Assembly (NCBI RefSeq): GCF_000026945.1
Contig: NC_012860.1
Location: forward strand, 2,914,001-2,978,000
Direction of reading: 5' to 3'
DNA length: 64,000 nt
Origin: Candida dubliniensis CD36
Taxonomy: Eukaryota > Ascomycota > Pichiomycetes > Serinales > Debaryomycetaceae
Under the pieces are notes generated by a model. It saw only the letters and a program-made list of their open reading frames with translations. It made no database searches and was not told the DNA's origin. This document shows positions 40,627 through 51,805 of the stretch, one piece after another. The position numbers and the translations under genes were made by a program. The number at the start of each line of letters is the position of its first letter. Within the stretch, counting starts at the first letter, position 1.

Positions 40627-42822
40627 CTATTTCTTTTTAATATAATTAACATAAGAATCATAATTGAAATTACCAAATTTATAATCAATATCCAATAATA
40701 ATTTAACGGCATCTTGAGATTTATAAATATATTCAGCTGGTAATTTAACTAAAGCATCATTAACATTAGTAGCAGTAGTGGTGGTGATATCAATTGTTGG
40801 AGATAATTCAGATTTATTCATTAATATTAATCTTTCATTTTTTTCTTGAGAATTATAAACTTGATCATTAGTCAAATTATAAACTCCAGGATATCCACTA
40901 ATACCTTTAAAACTAGATTCACGAGTTAATGGAGGATGTAATGGGAATAAATTTTGTAATAATTCATATGATGCTAAAGTAAAACCAAATTGTGGTGATG
41001 ATCGGAAAACTCTTGCTAATGAACCTTTGAAAAAAGCACTTAATCCTTCATATTTTAAAATTGATGCTCCACAATCTAAAATCCCTTTATATTTAATGTC
41101 ATTTTTTTTACCAGCAACTTGTAATCTAGTTTTAATAACATCAGCTGGTGTAGTGAAAAAAGCTGCTGGTGCACCAGCTAAAGCACCAGCAATTAATAAT
41201 TGCCAAGTAGAAAGTTTTTTATGTTTAGATTGATCATTTGGATCAAATCCAAACATATGTTTTTTCAAATTAGCATAAGTTGGGAAATAAATTGCTGAAA
41301 ATGGTACATCTCTTAAAAGACATGCACTTGCTCCTTTATATAATCCTCTTAAACCTAATTGTCTAATGATTTGACTAGCATTTAAATGTTTATGAGGAAT
41401 TTCTCCAGGTTTACTTAAATTTTTTGTATTACCTTGCATTTGTAATCTAATTTTAACAATTTCTAATGGATTAGTGAAAATAACTTGACATCCACCAGCA
41501 GTCAGACCTGCTAAAATTTCCCATTTCATAGTAATACTACCATCTTCATTACTACCAATCCCACGAACTAAATCATTAACAGTTAATTTAATGGCTTTTT
41601 CTGGAGCAACTCCAACTAATTGAGCACCTAATCCAGAATATAATCCTTTAAATCCTTCCTTTTGTAAAATTTTTTTAAAACAATCTAATGAATTATCATA
41701 CAAAGCATTATGCTTTTGTGCTTGCATTCTAGTTTTAACCAAATCAATTGGATAAACTGCTGTGGCACCAATACATCCAGCAATTGATCCTAAGAAAAAT
41801 GAATATAATGAATCATAAAGTGGCCATAAAGAAAAATTATCTCCAGCTTCAATAGTTGAATGTTTACTTTGGGAATGTTCAAAAATTGGTGATAAAGTAT
41901 TTAAATTATTATTAAAATTTGGATTTAAAAATGATACTAATTCTCTTCTAGGAATATCTTCATCAGTTTTTTTATTAATTAAATAAAATAATAAATCAAG
42001 TTCTAATCTTGAAACTGGTTTAAAATTGGCAGATTTTAATAATGGATCATTCAAATGATTATATAAATCGGTTTTATTGATTAAAATATCATCTTTATCT
42101 TTAGTAGTTGGTGGAGTATTGACAATGACTTCATTGATCAAATCAACTTTACTCAAAGCATCATAAATAAATAATAAATTAGATAAAGTATAATCTTGTT
42201 GTTTACCGAAAAAATCAGTAACATTATGTAAATTAATTTTCAATTTATTGGAAAGTTTATGATTTAAATTTGTTGATAATAATCTAACCAATTCTTCACC
42301 ATTAACTGTTTTGGTTTTTGAAGCAGCAATTTCAAAATTCCCAATTAATTTGGTTACGGGTAAATAACTAATTAAAGTGACAAAATCATTAAATTCAATG
42401 GAACCATTAGGTTCAAAAAATTTGGGGAAATAAATCCAATTCAATTTTATAAGTTTTTGTTGATAATTTGAATCTATTGATGAATTAATTTTATTCAAAA
42501 TATCAATACATTGTGAATAAGTGATTTTAGAATTTGTGTTTTGTTGACCAGAAAGAAATTGATATAATAATTTATATTCACCATCAGGTGAAGTCAAAGT
42601 GTTAACAAATTTCAACCAATTATCTTCAGTAACAAACCCTTTTTTTTCAGCATCAGCAATCAAATATAAAAGTGAAAATGCTTGCTTAGGGATATCAGTA
42701 GTAAATGGAGATAAAACATTAACAAAATCAGGTAAAGTAATGATTTTCTCTTCATTTGCACCAACTGTTGCAAATTGATTGAAAATTTCTTTGGCTTTCA
42801 ATTCTGAACTCAAAGAACTCAT
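40627..42822 (-). CDS. AGC1: Mitochondrial aspartate-glutamate carrier Agc1 with EF-hand-like N-terminus
   Basis: The 731-residue protein has an N-terminal domain (1-330) like the aralar calcium-sensing region (KEIFNQFATVGANEEKIITLPDFVNVL; YLIADAEKKGFVTEDNWLKFVNTL). Three mitochondrial carrier repeats follow, with signatures PIDLVKTRMQAQ (about 358), NPLEIVKIRLQMQG (about 458) and TPADVIKTRLQVAG (about 567), then a C-terminal extension of about 90 residues. It exchanges aspartate and glutamate across the inner membrane and supports the malate-aspartate shuttle. The N-terminal domain resembles the animal form. Whether it still binds calcium cannot be read safely: the second loop (DAEKKGFVTEDN) keeps several acidic positions. 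Confidence 0.9.
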   Translation of the reverse strand: MSSLSSELKAKEIFNQFATVGANEEKIITLPDFVNVLSPFTTDIPKQAFSLLYLIADAEKKGFVTEDNWLKFVNTLTSPDGEYKLLYQFLSGQQNTNSKITYSQCIDILNKINSSIDSNYQQKLIKLNWIYFPKFFEPNGSIEFNDFVTLISYLPVTKLIGNFEIAASKTKTVNGEELVRLLSTNLNHKLSNKLKINLHNVTDFFGKQQDYTLSNLLFIYDALSKVDLINEVIVNTPPTTKDKDDILINKTDLYNHLNDPLLKSANFKPVSRLELDLLFYLINKKTDEDIPRRELVSFLNPNFNNNLNTLSPIFEHSQSKHSTIEAGDNFSLWPLYDSLYSFFLGSIAGCIGATAVYPIDLVKTRMQAQKHNALYDNSLDCFKKILQKEGFKGLYSGLGAQLVGVAPEKAIKLTVNDLVRGIGSNEDGSITMKWEILAGLTAGGCQVIFTNPLEIVKIRLQMQGNTKNLSKPGEIPHKHLNASQIIRQLGLRGLYKGASACLLRDVPFSAIYFPTYANLKKHMFGFDPNDQSKHKKLSTWQLLIAGALAGAPAAFFTTPADVIKTRLQVAGKKNDIKYKGILDCGASILKYEGLSAFFKGSLARVFRSSPQFGFTLASYELLQNLFPLHPPLTRESSFKGISGYPGVYNLTNDQVYNSQEKNERLILMNKSELSPTIDITTTTATNVNDALVKLPAEYIYKSQDAVKLLLDIDYKFGNFNYDSYVNYIKKK

Positions 42823-44352
42823 ATTTTCTTGTTCTTTTTCTTCTACTGGATATTAGCAATAAATAAGGGACTCTATTAAAATAAATAATATATGTTCTTT
42901 TGCTTTACTTTTTATAAAAACAAAACCAAAAAAAAGAAAGTAAAAAAAAAAAAAAAAAAATTTATCAAAGATGATTGGAAACTGATAAATTTGTCGGAAA
43001 AATATTCGGGTGTGTGGTTGAAAATGTGATTCACAAACAAAAACAAAGAAGGAAAACCAATTCTGAAAAATTTCTATTTGTGTTAAAAAAAAAAAGAAAT
43101 ATTTTTGTCCTCGGAAGAAAGGCACTTTATTCTCTCTTAAAAAAAAATGCAAATACAATGGTGGGGATGAAAACTGTGTTCCTATTATTATTGTTATATC
43201 TTCAATATATTGAGATTATAATCAAATAACAAATGATGATATGAAGGACAGGACAGGACAGGGCCGAACAATTGATCTAGGTAAAATGACTAATATTAAA
43301 AAAAAAGTAATAACAACTTCAAAATAAATATTGCAGGGATTGGTATTTATATACTAAAAAACAAGAAGTTAAAAAAAACTCTGGGGAAACTAAAACCAAA
43401 AAACCAAAAAAAAAAAAAATGCTTTTGAAATTTTGAAATTTTTGTGGGAAAAAGTTGCTTAATTTATTTAAACAGAATTTTTTTTTTAAAAATCTCTTTC
43501 TTTTATTACTTGTTGTGGTTAAGGTTGTTGTTCTTGTTGTTGTTGTTATTGATATTTGTTTGTTGCAATTAATAAATTAGAAAGAAAAATGCGTCTTTTG
43601 TTTGTGCTATGTGTGTTTGATTTTGGTTTTGATGATTTGTCTTTTCTTGTTTTCTTTTCTTTTTCTTTTTTTTTTATTCTTATTAAAGTTTCTTTTTTCA
43701 AAAAAGAAAGTAATGAGTTGTTGTTGTTTTTAGTCTTTTTTTTAATATGTGGAGTATGGAATTCGGTCTTAGGACATGTAAACTTGAAAAAATATTGTTT
43801 ATAAGACTTATATTTTATTTAGATTTGACCACAACGAATAGAATCAACCCAATTCTAAGTAATCACCACTACAACTATCACTAACTTCACATAAATTAAT
43901 CCTGTGACACCTTATCCGTTAGCGGAGCACTAAAGCGACAAAAGTGAAATTGAAATTTCTTTTTTTTTTTTGTGTCTCCCCAAGATGTATGACTCAGATT
44001 AGGAAAAATGTCGTGTTTTGGGAGGACGTTAACTGAGGGACAATAAAGGGCAGACAATGATTCAAAATTGGTTTGGACTATACAACCAAAAGTAATGCCT
44101 TAGCAAGAAGACAGTTTTGGGTGTTGATGTGATGTATTTAATATTTACAGAGATTGAGATTTTGAGTGTGATTGACAGTCTGTAAGTGGAATAATCAAGT
44201 GTTTGGTTGTTATTTCAGACCTGAACAAGGCCAATGGGTATAGGAAGGTTCTAGGAATTGATCTTGAACTTGTAGAGGGTCTAAAGTTGTTTTGGAATTG
44301 AAATTTAAATAAGAACACAAGAAGGAGACTGATGTATTAAATCAATTAAAAC

Positions 44353-44389
44353 AATTTACAACCAAAGAAACATTTGTTGGTTGTAAATT
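44353..44389. repeat. Perfect 13-bp hairpin
   Basis: AATTTACAACCAA (44353-44365) and TTGGTTGTAAATT (44377-44389) are exact reverse complements around an 11-base loop. Confidence 0.88.
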
Positions 44390-44703
44390 TATTTGAAAGA
44401 AAAATTTTGGTTATAAAGATTTGATGAATTTGTAAAGAAAATAATTTGATAATTATTTTTGCAACCACAACCAACAACCAACAATACTAACTTGTGTTTT
44501 ATGTAACTACTACATCAATAATTATAACAAAACAAAAAAGCAGAATCACTCTTCTAGTTATGTTAACTAAGTTAATCCATATTCTATCCACACTATAACA
44601 TTTAGTAACTATCAATCATATAACAGGAGTTTAACACTGAAGTGAAATAGAAATGAGTGAGACACTAACTTGAGAATCTCCCTTTGAGCCGAAGACAATT
44701 GAT

Positions 44704-44739
44704 GCGGGCGCGGGCGCGGGCGCATTGAAGCGCATGCGA
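44704..44739. repeat. GC-rich repeat island (GCGGGC units)
   Basis: Three GCGGGC units in tandem are followed by GCATTGAAGCGCATGCG. Long runs without A or T are very rare in this AT-rich window. Confidence 0.85.
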
Positions 44740-44861
44740 CATTTATTTAGCCATCTGAAAAAAGAAAATAGTAAATTGTCTTATGACAAGTCAACCATAC
44801 TAAAATCACCATTACCACTTAGATTGACTAAGAAGGGTTGTCAATTGTAATGATTGTGGTA

Positions 44862-44886
44862 GTAGTAGTAGTAGTAGTAGTAGTAG
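44862..44886. repeat. (TAG)n trinucleotide repeat
   Basis: About eight GTA/TAG units in the AGC1-COX19 gap. Confidence 0.9.
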
Positions 44887-45559
44887 TTTTATAGCCATAT
44901 TTCTGTTTTACTATAAGATATTGGGAAAATGGTGTTAGTTAGTTGTATTGTTATTATGGATTACTATATATATTCTACATATTAAACTTTCTAAAAGAGG
45001 TAATTTAATTTGATTATGATACTGTTTGTTCTTATGGGATTAATTAGAATAAACCTAATGGTGTGTAACTCACACAGTATATGGGTTATTATGGCATTAA
45101 ATGAAAAACAATTGAAAGAGCAAAGAAAGAAAAGAGGGGTTCAATTATTGATGAGAAGAAAATAAACAGAATCCCACCGGTTAATGACGGGTAAAAAATA
45201 TAAAACATCTCTTTTCTTTAGTGAAAACTTTTACCCCACCTTTTTTTCTTTTAATTTTTGGTTCTTTATTAATACCAACCAACAATTTAATCATCATCAT
45301 ACTCTGAATATGAATAATAGAACATGTGAGGTCTTTTACACACTTTGGATTCACAAATAGACTATATTATATTCTACACCTACACCTACACCTACGCTAA
45401 ACCCTCCCCATTAAATTAATTTAATTCTCTCTTTATTTCTGTTCATTTTCGTAAAGTTGATTGTTATTGGTTAGTTTTTTTCGGGCTTAAGAAACATTTG
45501 TTTATTTCAACCCCTCCACCCCCCCCCTTCCCATCTTTCTTGTGAAACCACTCAATGAC

Positions 45560-45590
45560 AAAATAAAATAAAATAAAATAAAATAAAATA
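45560..45590. repeat. (AAAAT)n pentanucleotide repeat
   Basis: About six AATAA/AAAAT units in tandem. Confidence 0.9.
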
Positions 45591-45741
45591 GAAAAACGGT
45601 AATTTGAAAAGCAACCCGTTATATATCATTCAATTAAACCGATACTTCTGATATTCCAAATTTCATTGCCAAATCCTAACAACAGATTACCAATATGACA
45701 TGATATACAACTAACCACTAGAAGTTAAATATTTGGTTTCA

Positions 45742-45770
45742 CATTTACAACATATTTGGTGTTGTAAATG
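45742..45770. repeat. Perfect 11-bp hairpin
   Basis: CATTTACAACA (45742-45752) and TGTTGTAAATG (45760-45770) are exact reverse complements around a 7-base loop. The core matches that of the hairpin at 44353. Confidence 0.88.
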
Positions 45771-45872
45771 ATTATAGGAATTTTCCAACATTAATACCAG
45801 AAAGCAATCATCATTATTCATTAATCACACATAACATACCCCAGACATCATTGAACATATCAATACCAATGT

Positions 45873-45892
45873 ATCACGTGAGTAATCACATG
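45873..45892. promoter_or_regulatory. Paired Cbf1-type elements upstream of COX19
   Basis: ATCACGTGA (45873-45881) and ATCACATG (45885-45892) lie about 200-220 bases before the COX19 ATG. Both match RTCACRTG, the Cbf1-type site linked in Candida to ribosomal and respiratory genes. Close pairing and a mitochondrial target support function, but this is motif evidence only. Confidence 0.5.
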
Positions 45893-46091
45893 TCTAGTAT
45901 CAATCCGCTCTTTTTTTTTTTTTTTTTTTTTTTGTTCGCTTGTACACTTTGATTTTGCTAGATTTTCGTTTCTTTAATGAGAACGAAAAAAAAAAAAAAC
46001 AAACGTATATCGAACCAGAATATTCCAAAGTCCGTTTCCTTATAATAACAACAAGAGGACCCCATACCATAAATACTCAAATTAATTCATT

Positions 46092-46544
46092 ATGGCAACA
46101 GGAGCACCAGGTATGTTATATAAACCATATCAATAAACTTTATCTATTTATTTGTTTATATACTAACAGTTCTGGGTTTTTTTTTTTTTTTTTTTAGGAG
46201 GTAATTTCCGAACATGGACTCCAACACCACCAGAACGAGGGTCATTCCCATTAGATCATGATGGTGAATGTAAAGAGTATATGATGAAATATTTATCATG
46301 TATGAAATTTACTGAGAATAAAAATGCTCCAAATTGTCGAATATTAGCTAAACAATATTTAAAATGTCGAATGGATAATCAATTGATGGAAAAATCTGAT
46401 TGGGATTCTTTAGGATTAATTAATTTACCTGGTGAAAAAGATTTTGAATTTGATCATCATATTAATAATAAATTACATGATAAACATGATGGTGATGTTA
46501 GTCCTAACAATAAATCAATTGTGAGTTCTAATACGAAAAAATAA
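46092..46544 (+). CDS. COX19: Mitochondrial twin-CX9C protein Cox19, two exons
   Basis: Exon 1 (46092-46110) gives MATGAP plus one base. The 87-base intron (46111-46197) has donor GTATGT, branch point TACTAAC at 46161-46167 and acceptor TAG. Exon 2 (46198-46544) continues [25 protein letters not shown]. The 121-residue product has C31-x9-C41 and C53-x9-C63, and the diagnostic [16 protein letters not shown] ... CRxLAKxYLxCRMDxQLM sequence of Cox19. Cox19 works in the intermembrane space with Cox11 in copper delivery to cytochrome c oxidase, imported through Mia40. Without splicing, the domain would lack a proper start. A long T-run separates branch point and acceptor. Confidence 0.95.
46111..46197 (+). 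other. Intron of COX19
   Basis: GTATGT donor, TACTAAC (46161-46167) and TAG acceptor, with about 20 T residues just before the acceptor. Phase 1; removal joins MATGAP to GGNFRTW in frame. Confidence 0.93.
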
Positions 46545-46720
46545 AACAAATTTTCCCAAATAATCATAGCCCCATACTATTAGTATGATTTCTGTACATA
46601 GAGTAAATTGCTATTAGCTATATAAAAATATAATCATATAAAAAACATGCATTACAAATAACTATAAAAAAAATAAAAAAAAGATTTCCCTTTATACTTC
46701 ATGGCTGACATTAAACATAA

Positions 46721-49700
46721 TTATGATTCTTGGTTTTGTTTATCTTTAGGTGAAGTTTGATGGGATGATTTATTTCCACCTCTTCCACCTCTGGCACCGC
46801 CTCTACTTCTTTGTCCTCCTCTACCTCTAAAACCACCTCTTCCTCTACCATTTACATTATGTTTGTTATCATTTTTTGATTTCACTTCATCTTCAGAAGT
46901 TTGTTCAGCCACTTGAGGTTGTTGTTGTTGTTGTGGTGGTGGTGGTGGTTGTGAATTAGTAAATTGTGGTTGACCATTTGGAGGATATTGTTGATAGAAA
47001 CTAGGAGGTAATGGATTTCCTGGAACTACAGGAATATAACCAGGATGCATTGGTGCGCCTGGTGGAGGAGGAGGAGGAGGTGGAATTGGCATACCATAAG
47101 GAAATTGTTGTGATTGTCCCGGTTGTCCTGGTTGACCTGGTTGACCTGGTGGTGGTGGTGGAGGACGAACATTACCTTGATTCATAACATTAGAATAAAT
47201 ATGACCATATATTTGCTTAATTGCATTAGGATCAACTCTTTCATCATCATCATTACCATTACCATTATTCTTTTTGTCAACATCTTTTTCCTCTGGTTTT
47301 TTGTCATTTCCATCAGTAGTAGTAGTAGTAGTAGTAGTAGTTGTAGCATCGGGTTTTTTCTTCAACAAGGATAACAATTCATTAGCACCTTTTTGCTTTT
47401 GTTGTTCAACTTGTTTTTGTTTAATTTGTTGCTGCTTCTGTTGTTGTTGTTGTTGTTGTTGTTGTTGATTCTTTTTAGCTTCTATGGCTTTCAATTTAGC
47501 AATTTTTTCTTCATCAGTCAATTTCTTTCTATTTTTCGAAGCATGAGAATGATAAACAAATTGTTTATTAGTTAAATTCAATACTAATGAAGAATCAATA
47601 ATTAATCCTCGATTAGAATTCAATTTCCCATTCATATTATTACCACTCAATAAAGGTTGATCAAAAATCACTCCTAATGAAGTTTTAGATCCAACCGTTA
47701 AAATCGAAGCCACAGTACCTTTAGATAAAATAGGTACTTTACCAAAATCTTGAACATAAATGATTCTATCACCCAATTCAAATCGTTGATCACTTAATAA
47801 TTGATATGATTCATTTGCATTCAAAATGGCTTCACGAGGTACACCTTTAATATCTTTATTTATAGTGGGGATTTGATTCATTGATAAATAATTATCCATA
47901 TATTGTTCAATAGCTTGATAACTGAATTTAGTAAATGATTCACTTTCTAATGATACTGGGATTAATTCATTCTTCACTTCTTTTAACCATGATCTAATTT
48001 CTTTCAATTCTTCAGGATTCAGAATTTCATCCACAGTAGGGAAATTAGATCCACTAATGTTATTAGCTAATTTTTTAAATAATTCAGGGAATTTTGTTTT
48101 ATAATTATTAATCAAATTAATCGCTAAAGGAGAAAATTCCCAAAATTTCCCATTATTCAGTTTTCTAGTATAACCTAAAACTTTTTGTCTTTTACTTTCA
48201 AATTTTAATTCTAATCCAATATTTATTTTTCCTTTAGAAAAATCTTGAATCATAAATTGACTAGTAATTTTAGATAATAATAAAGGATTAAGTCTTAAAG
48301 TTTTACTAACTTCAAATGAAGGATAATATTTAATTTCATTTTTTTCAATATTTAATCTTTTTTTACCAACATTTGGTTCAGCCAACAGTTGAATTTTGAA
48401 AATTTTCACACTCAATTTAGTTTTATCTTCATTATATCCAACAATCTTTGCTGGTGATCCATAAGCCATATCTCCTAAAAATACAACTTGAGAATCAATA
48501 GGGAATTCTTGATCAATTGGTAATGGTGGTCTAGTTAAAAATCTTTGATCTTTATTAGTAACCTCTTTAACAATTAATTGTAAAGGATAAACTTCAATAT
48601 CTTTAGAATAAGTCTTAACATAAGCTCCCTTATGATTTCTAATTAATCCATTCACTGGTTTAACATAAACTAATGCATTTATTTCACCTAATTTGACTCC
48701 CTTAAATTTATCCCAAATAACTTTAAGATTAGAAATTTCAGAACGGAATGATTTTTTATCTTCCATAGTTAATTCATTTGTGACGATTTTTTTCAATCCT
48801 GTACTAGTTTTAATCGATTCAAATTTATTTTCTTCACTTAAAACTTTAACCACTCGACATTCTCTTAAAAATGGCCATTTAGAATAAACTAATTTATTAA
48901 TAAAACTTTGAGCAAATTGAGTAATTGTCAAATCACACCAAACATTTTCAATATTTAAAATCATTGATTCTGATCTCGATGGGAAATTAAAAATTTTAAC
49001 TTCATTTAATGCTAATTCAAAAGTAAATGGAATTGTTGATAATGTTGGGAATCCTGCTAATAAATCTTTACCAGTTTTAGCTCCTTCAATAAATCCAATT
49101 TTCAAATTTTCAATTTTAGGTAATTTGAATTCTTCTTCATAACATTGATCATGTTCAATATCATGGAAAAACCCTGGTAATGGTGATGAGAAAACATGAT
49201 CAATTTGTGGATTATGAATAAATTTGATGGCATGACCATAAGAATTTCTTTGTTTTTCTTCAAAAGTCAATTTTGATTCAATTGGTTTTAATGCTTCAAT
49301 CAATTTTTTTTCATCAACAAAATCTAATAATACTACTGCTTCCCAACTAGCAGTTTTACCATTCATATCAATTTCAACTTCATGAGGATAAAAATTTATA
49401 ATTGGTGATTTTTCATCGGTCATTAAAGGACGATAAACTACTGGCATTAATTTTTTGGATCGAGCTGGTAAAACTGCCATTAATTGTTCAAAAGGTTTAA
49501 AAGGATGTGATAATTCAAAATTTAATTCAATTTTTTCATTGATCAATTCTTCTAAACCTAATGAAATATCGGAAATTCTGGGGGCATAATGATATTTATA
49601 ATACCAATTCCATGATGGACAACCACGATAATAATAATATAAAACCCATTGTAACCCTTCAATATAATGTTTAGTCAATTCAATTAATTTATTTTTACCT

Positions 49701-51364
49701 TCTTCAGTATCAATGGAGAAATGTAATTTAGATTGATAATAATCATTTTTCCAAGATTGGAATTTTTCAGAATATACTTGTTTGGTTTCATTTAAAACTT
49801 CTTCATTTTCAATTAAATTAGCTGATTGATATTGTTTAATGGTTTTCCTTAATTCAGTTATACGTTCTTCATGTTCTTCTTCAGTTTCATTGGGTGAAAT
49901 CCCATCAATATCTAATTTGGCTTCATAAATATCATTAGTTTGATGATGAATTATTAAAAACCCAGCTTCAATGGCAAATTCTTTAATGAAATCCAAATTT
50001 TTCTCAACATCTTCTTTATTTAAATGTAAAGTTGGTAATTTACCTTGTTGATCTAAATTTAAAATTTCATTGATTGATTGACTAGCCCATTCCATAAGCC
50101 AAGGTTTAATAAATCCAACTAATTTTTTTTGTTCTTTTAAAATTAATAATTTCCCAATTCTTTGACGTTTCTTTTCACCAGATATAGAAATATCATCTAA
50201 TTTTTTATTAAACCATTCAACATCAACCTCATATTTTTCAAAATTTTCAAATTCAAATTTCGATAAAAATTTGATATAAATGTTTAATCTGACTAAATTG
50301 ATTTTCCCATTTTCATTGATATAACCATCACTGTCTAACAATGTTTGTTTAAAAGCAGCTATTAATAATGGGAATGCCCCCTTATTAATAAACAAATCAG
50401 GTAAATTTGGTAAAAAATCATTACCAATAACATACATAATTAAAATAAAATCATCTAAAATTTTATCAAAATCATATTCAAAATTTAATTGATTTTCAAT
50501 TTCTTGAAATTCTAAACTTAAATATTCTCTTAATAATGATAAATGTAAAAGATAAAATTTTTGATCATGTAAATCTTTAGGACCAATTTTACGTTGAGGT
50601 CCAAAAGTAACTTCTTCTCTCAATAATGCAAAATGAGGATCATGAGTGACTAATCCCAACATAATTAAATCAGCATCTAACCCATAAATACAATGTCTTA
50701 AATTTGGATTATAATCATCTTGAGATCTTATTGATCGAATATATTCCATAATTTTATGTTCACCTTCACCAGGAACTTCATGACCACTCAAAACAATTTC
50801 AATATTGGCCCAACTTGAATCTTCAGTAATTTTTTTATGAATAAAATATTTCAAATTATTAGTCAATTTAGCCATAAATTCCGTACCAGGAGTAATAGAA
50901 TTTGAATCAAATGGATCTTCTTTAGGTATTTCTTCTCCATTTTCAATGGCTTTTTTTAAATTTATTTCCGCTTCATAAGCAGTTCTAAATCTTCTTGCAC
51001 GTTGTTGATTCATTTTGGCTCGAGGAGCAACTCCATCAATAGCCATATAGAAAGTTTTCTGGGGTTTAATAATTTGGAATAAATGTTCAATATAATTGAA
51101 TATGGCCGCATACATTTGATCATCCAGAAGTCTAGTAATGGTATTATCATTGGAATGAGTACAAGTATGCAATATAGAATTCATATCAAGATACAAATTA
51201 TCAAATTCAGGAATTTGATTTTCATCAATTAATTGAGAAATCAATGGCCATCTCTCAGAGATGAAACGGAAAAATTTTGGAATACCTGTTGAATAAATGT
51301 TAGTAAATCAAGTCCACTTTATAAATTAATAAGATTTCAACAACAATAAAAGTAACATACCCAT
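46721..51364 (-). CDS. XRN1: 5'-3' exoribonuclease Xrn1 (Kem1), with a 4-base first coding exon
   Basis: Exon 1 is ATGG (51364-51361). A 75-base intron (51360-51286) has donor GTATGT, branch point TACTAAC (51305-51299) and acceptor CAG. Exon 2 (51285-46721) then gives MGIPKFFRFISERWPLISQLIDENQIPEFDNLYLDMNSILH..., the conserved Xrn1 N-terminus. The 1522-residue product (yeast: 1528) has the catalytic acidic clusters (LYLDMNSILH; AIDGVAPRAKMNQQRARRFR; PGEGEHKIM; GLDADLIMLGL), followed by Xrn1-type beta-barrel and SH3-like regions. The C-terminal 250 residues are Gln/Pro-rich and end in RGG repeats. Xrn1 degrades decapped mRNA in the cytoplasm. The CDS cannot start within exon 2 alone without losing the strictly conserved MGIPKFFR. 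Confidence 0.95.
51286..51360 (-). other. Intron of XRN1
   Basis: Read on the minus strand: GTATGT donor, TACTAAC (51305-51299) and CAACAG acceptor. If retained, translation from ATG stops after 12 codons (TAA at 51328-51326). Confidence 0.94.
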
Positions 51365-51805
51365 GATATATATATATATATATCTATTTGTTTCTTTCTA
51401 TTTATTCAAAAAAAAATGCTGGATGTTTTACTATAAAGTAATGAAATAATACAGTTTGATTGAAATTACAACAAAAACAAGATTGCAATCAATAATACAA
51501 GATAATTTACTTTATGGTACACAATGTTGATTGAATTGAATTGAATTGAAACTGGGGAAATATAAGATAATCTTCTATAGTTATTCCTCTTTCAATAAAA
51601 GTCTAAAAAGAATGATAATTTGTTGTTTTTGTTGTTGTTGATGAAATAAAAACAATCGGAATGAATTATATATAAATTGTCAATTTTTTTATTTTTTTTT
51701 TTTGTTGTTGAGATTTTTTTTTTTTTGGTAATTTCTTAGTTTGATTGATTTGTATGCAAAAAATTTTCTCATTGTTTGCCTTTGGTTTGGTTTATTGTTG
51801 GTTGG

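Larger units (their letters stand above)
42823..46091. other. 3.3-kb divergent intergenic region, AGC1 / COX19
   Basis: No protein-like open frame. It holds A- and T-runs near 42944-42962, a GC-rich repeat island at 44704, a TAG repeat at 44862, two perfect hairpins sharing the core TTTACAAC/GTTGTAAA (44353 and 45742), an AAAAT repeat at 45560, a CCTACA repeat at 45374, and E-box elements at 45873-45892. No tRNA recognised. Confidence 0.6.

Noticed and set aside
43556..43804. 82-codon hydrophobic open frame
   Set aside because: Composition follows T-runs, and there is no family match or start context to support it.
44485..44491. TACTAAC in the AGC1-COX19 gap as part of an unknown spliced gene
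   Set aside because: A possible donor GTAAGT near 44181 and later AGs do not join any protein-like frames.
45374..45395. CCTACA repeat as a telomere-like tract
   Set aside because: Only about four short units and not the 23-base Candida telomere repeat; it is a simple repeat.
46721..51244. XRN1 starting within exon 2 without an intron
   Set aside because: The frame there has no ATG at the conserved start (the codon at 51244 is TTG), while the spliced form restores MGIPKFFR exactly.
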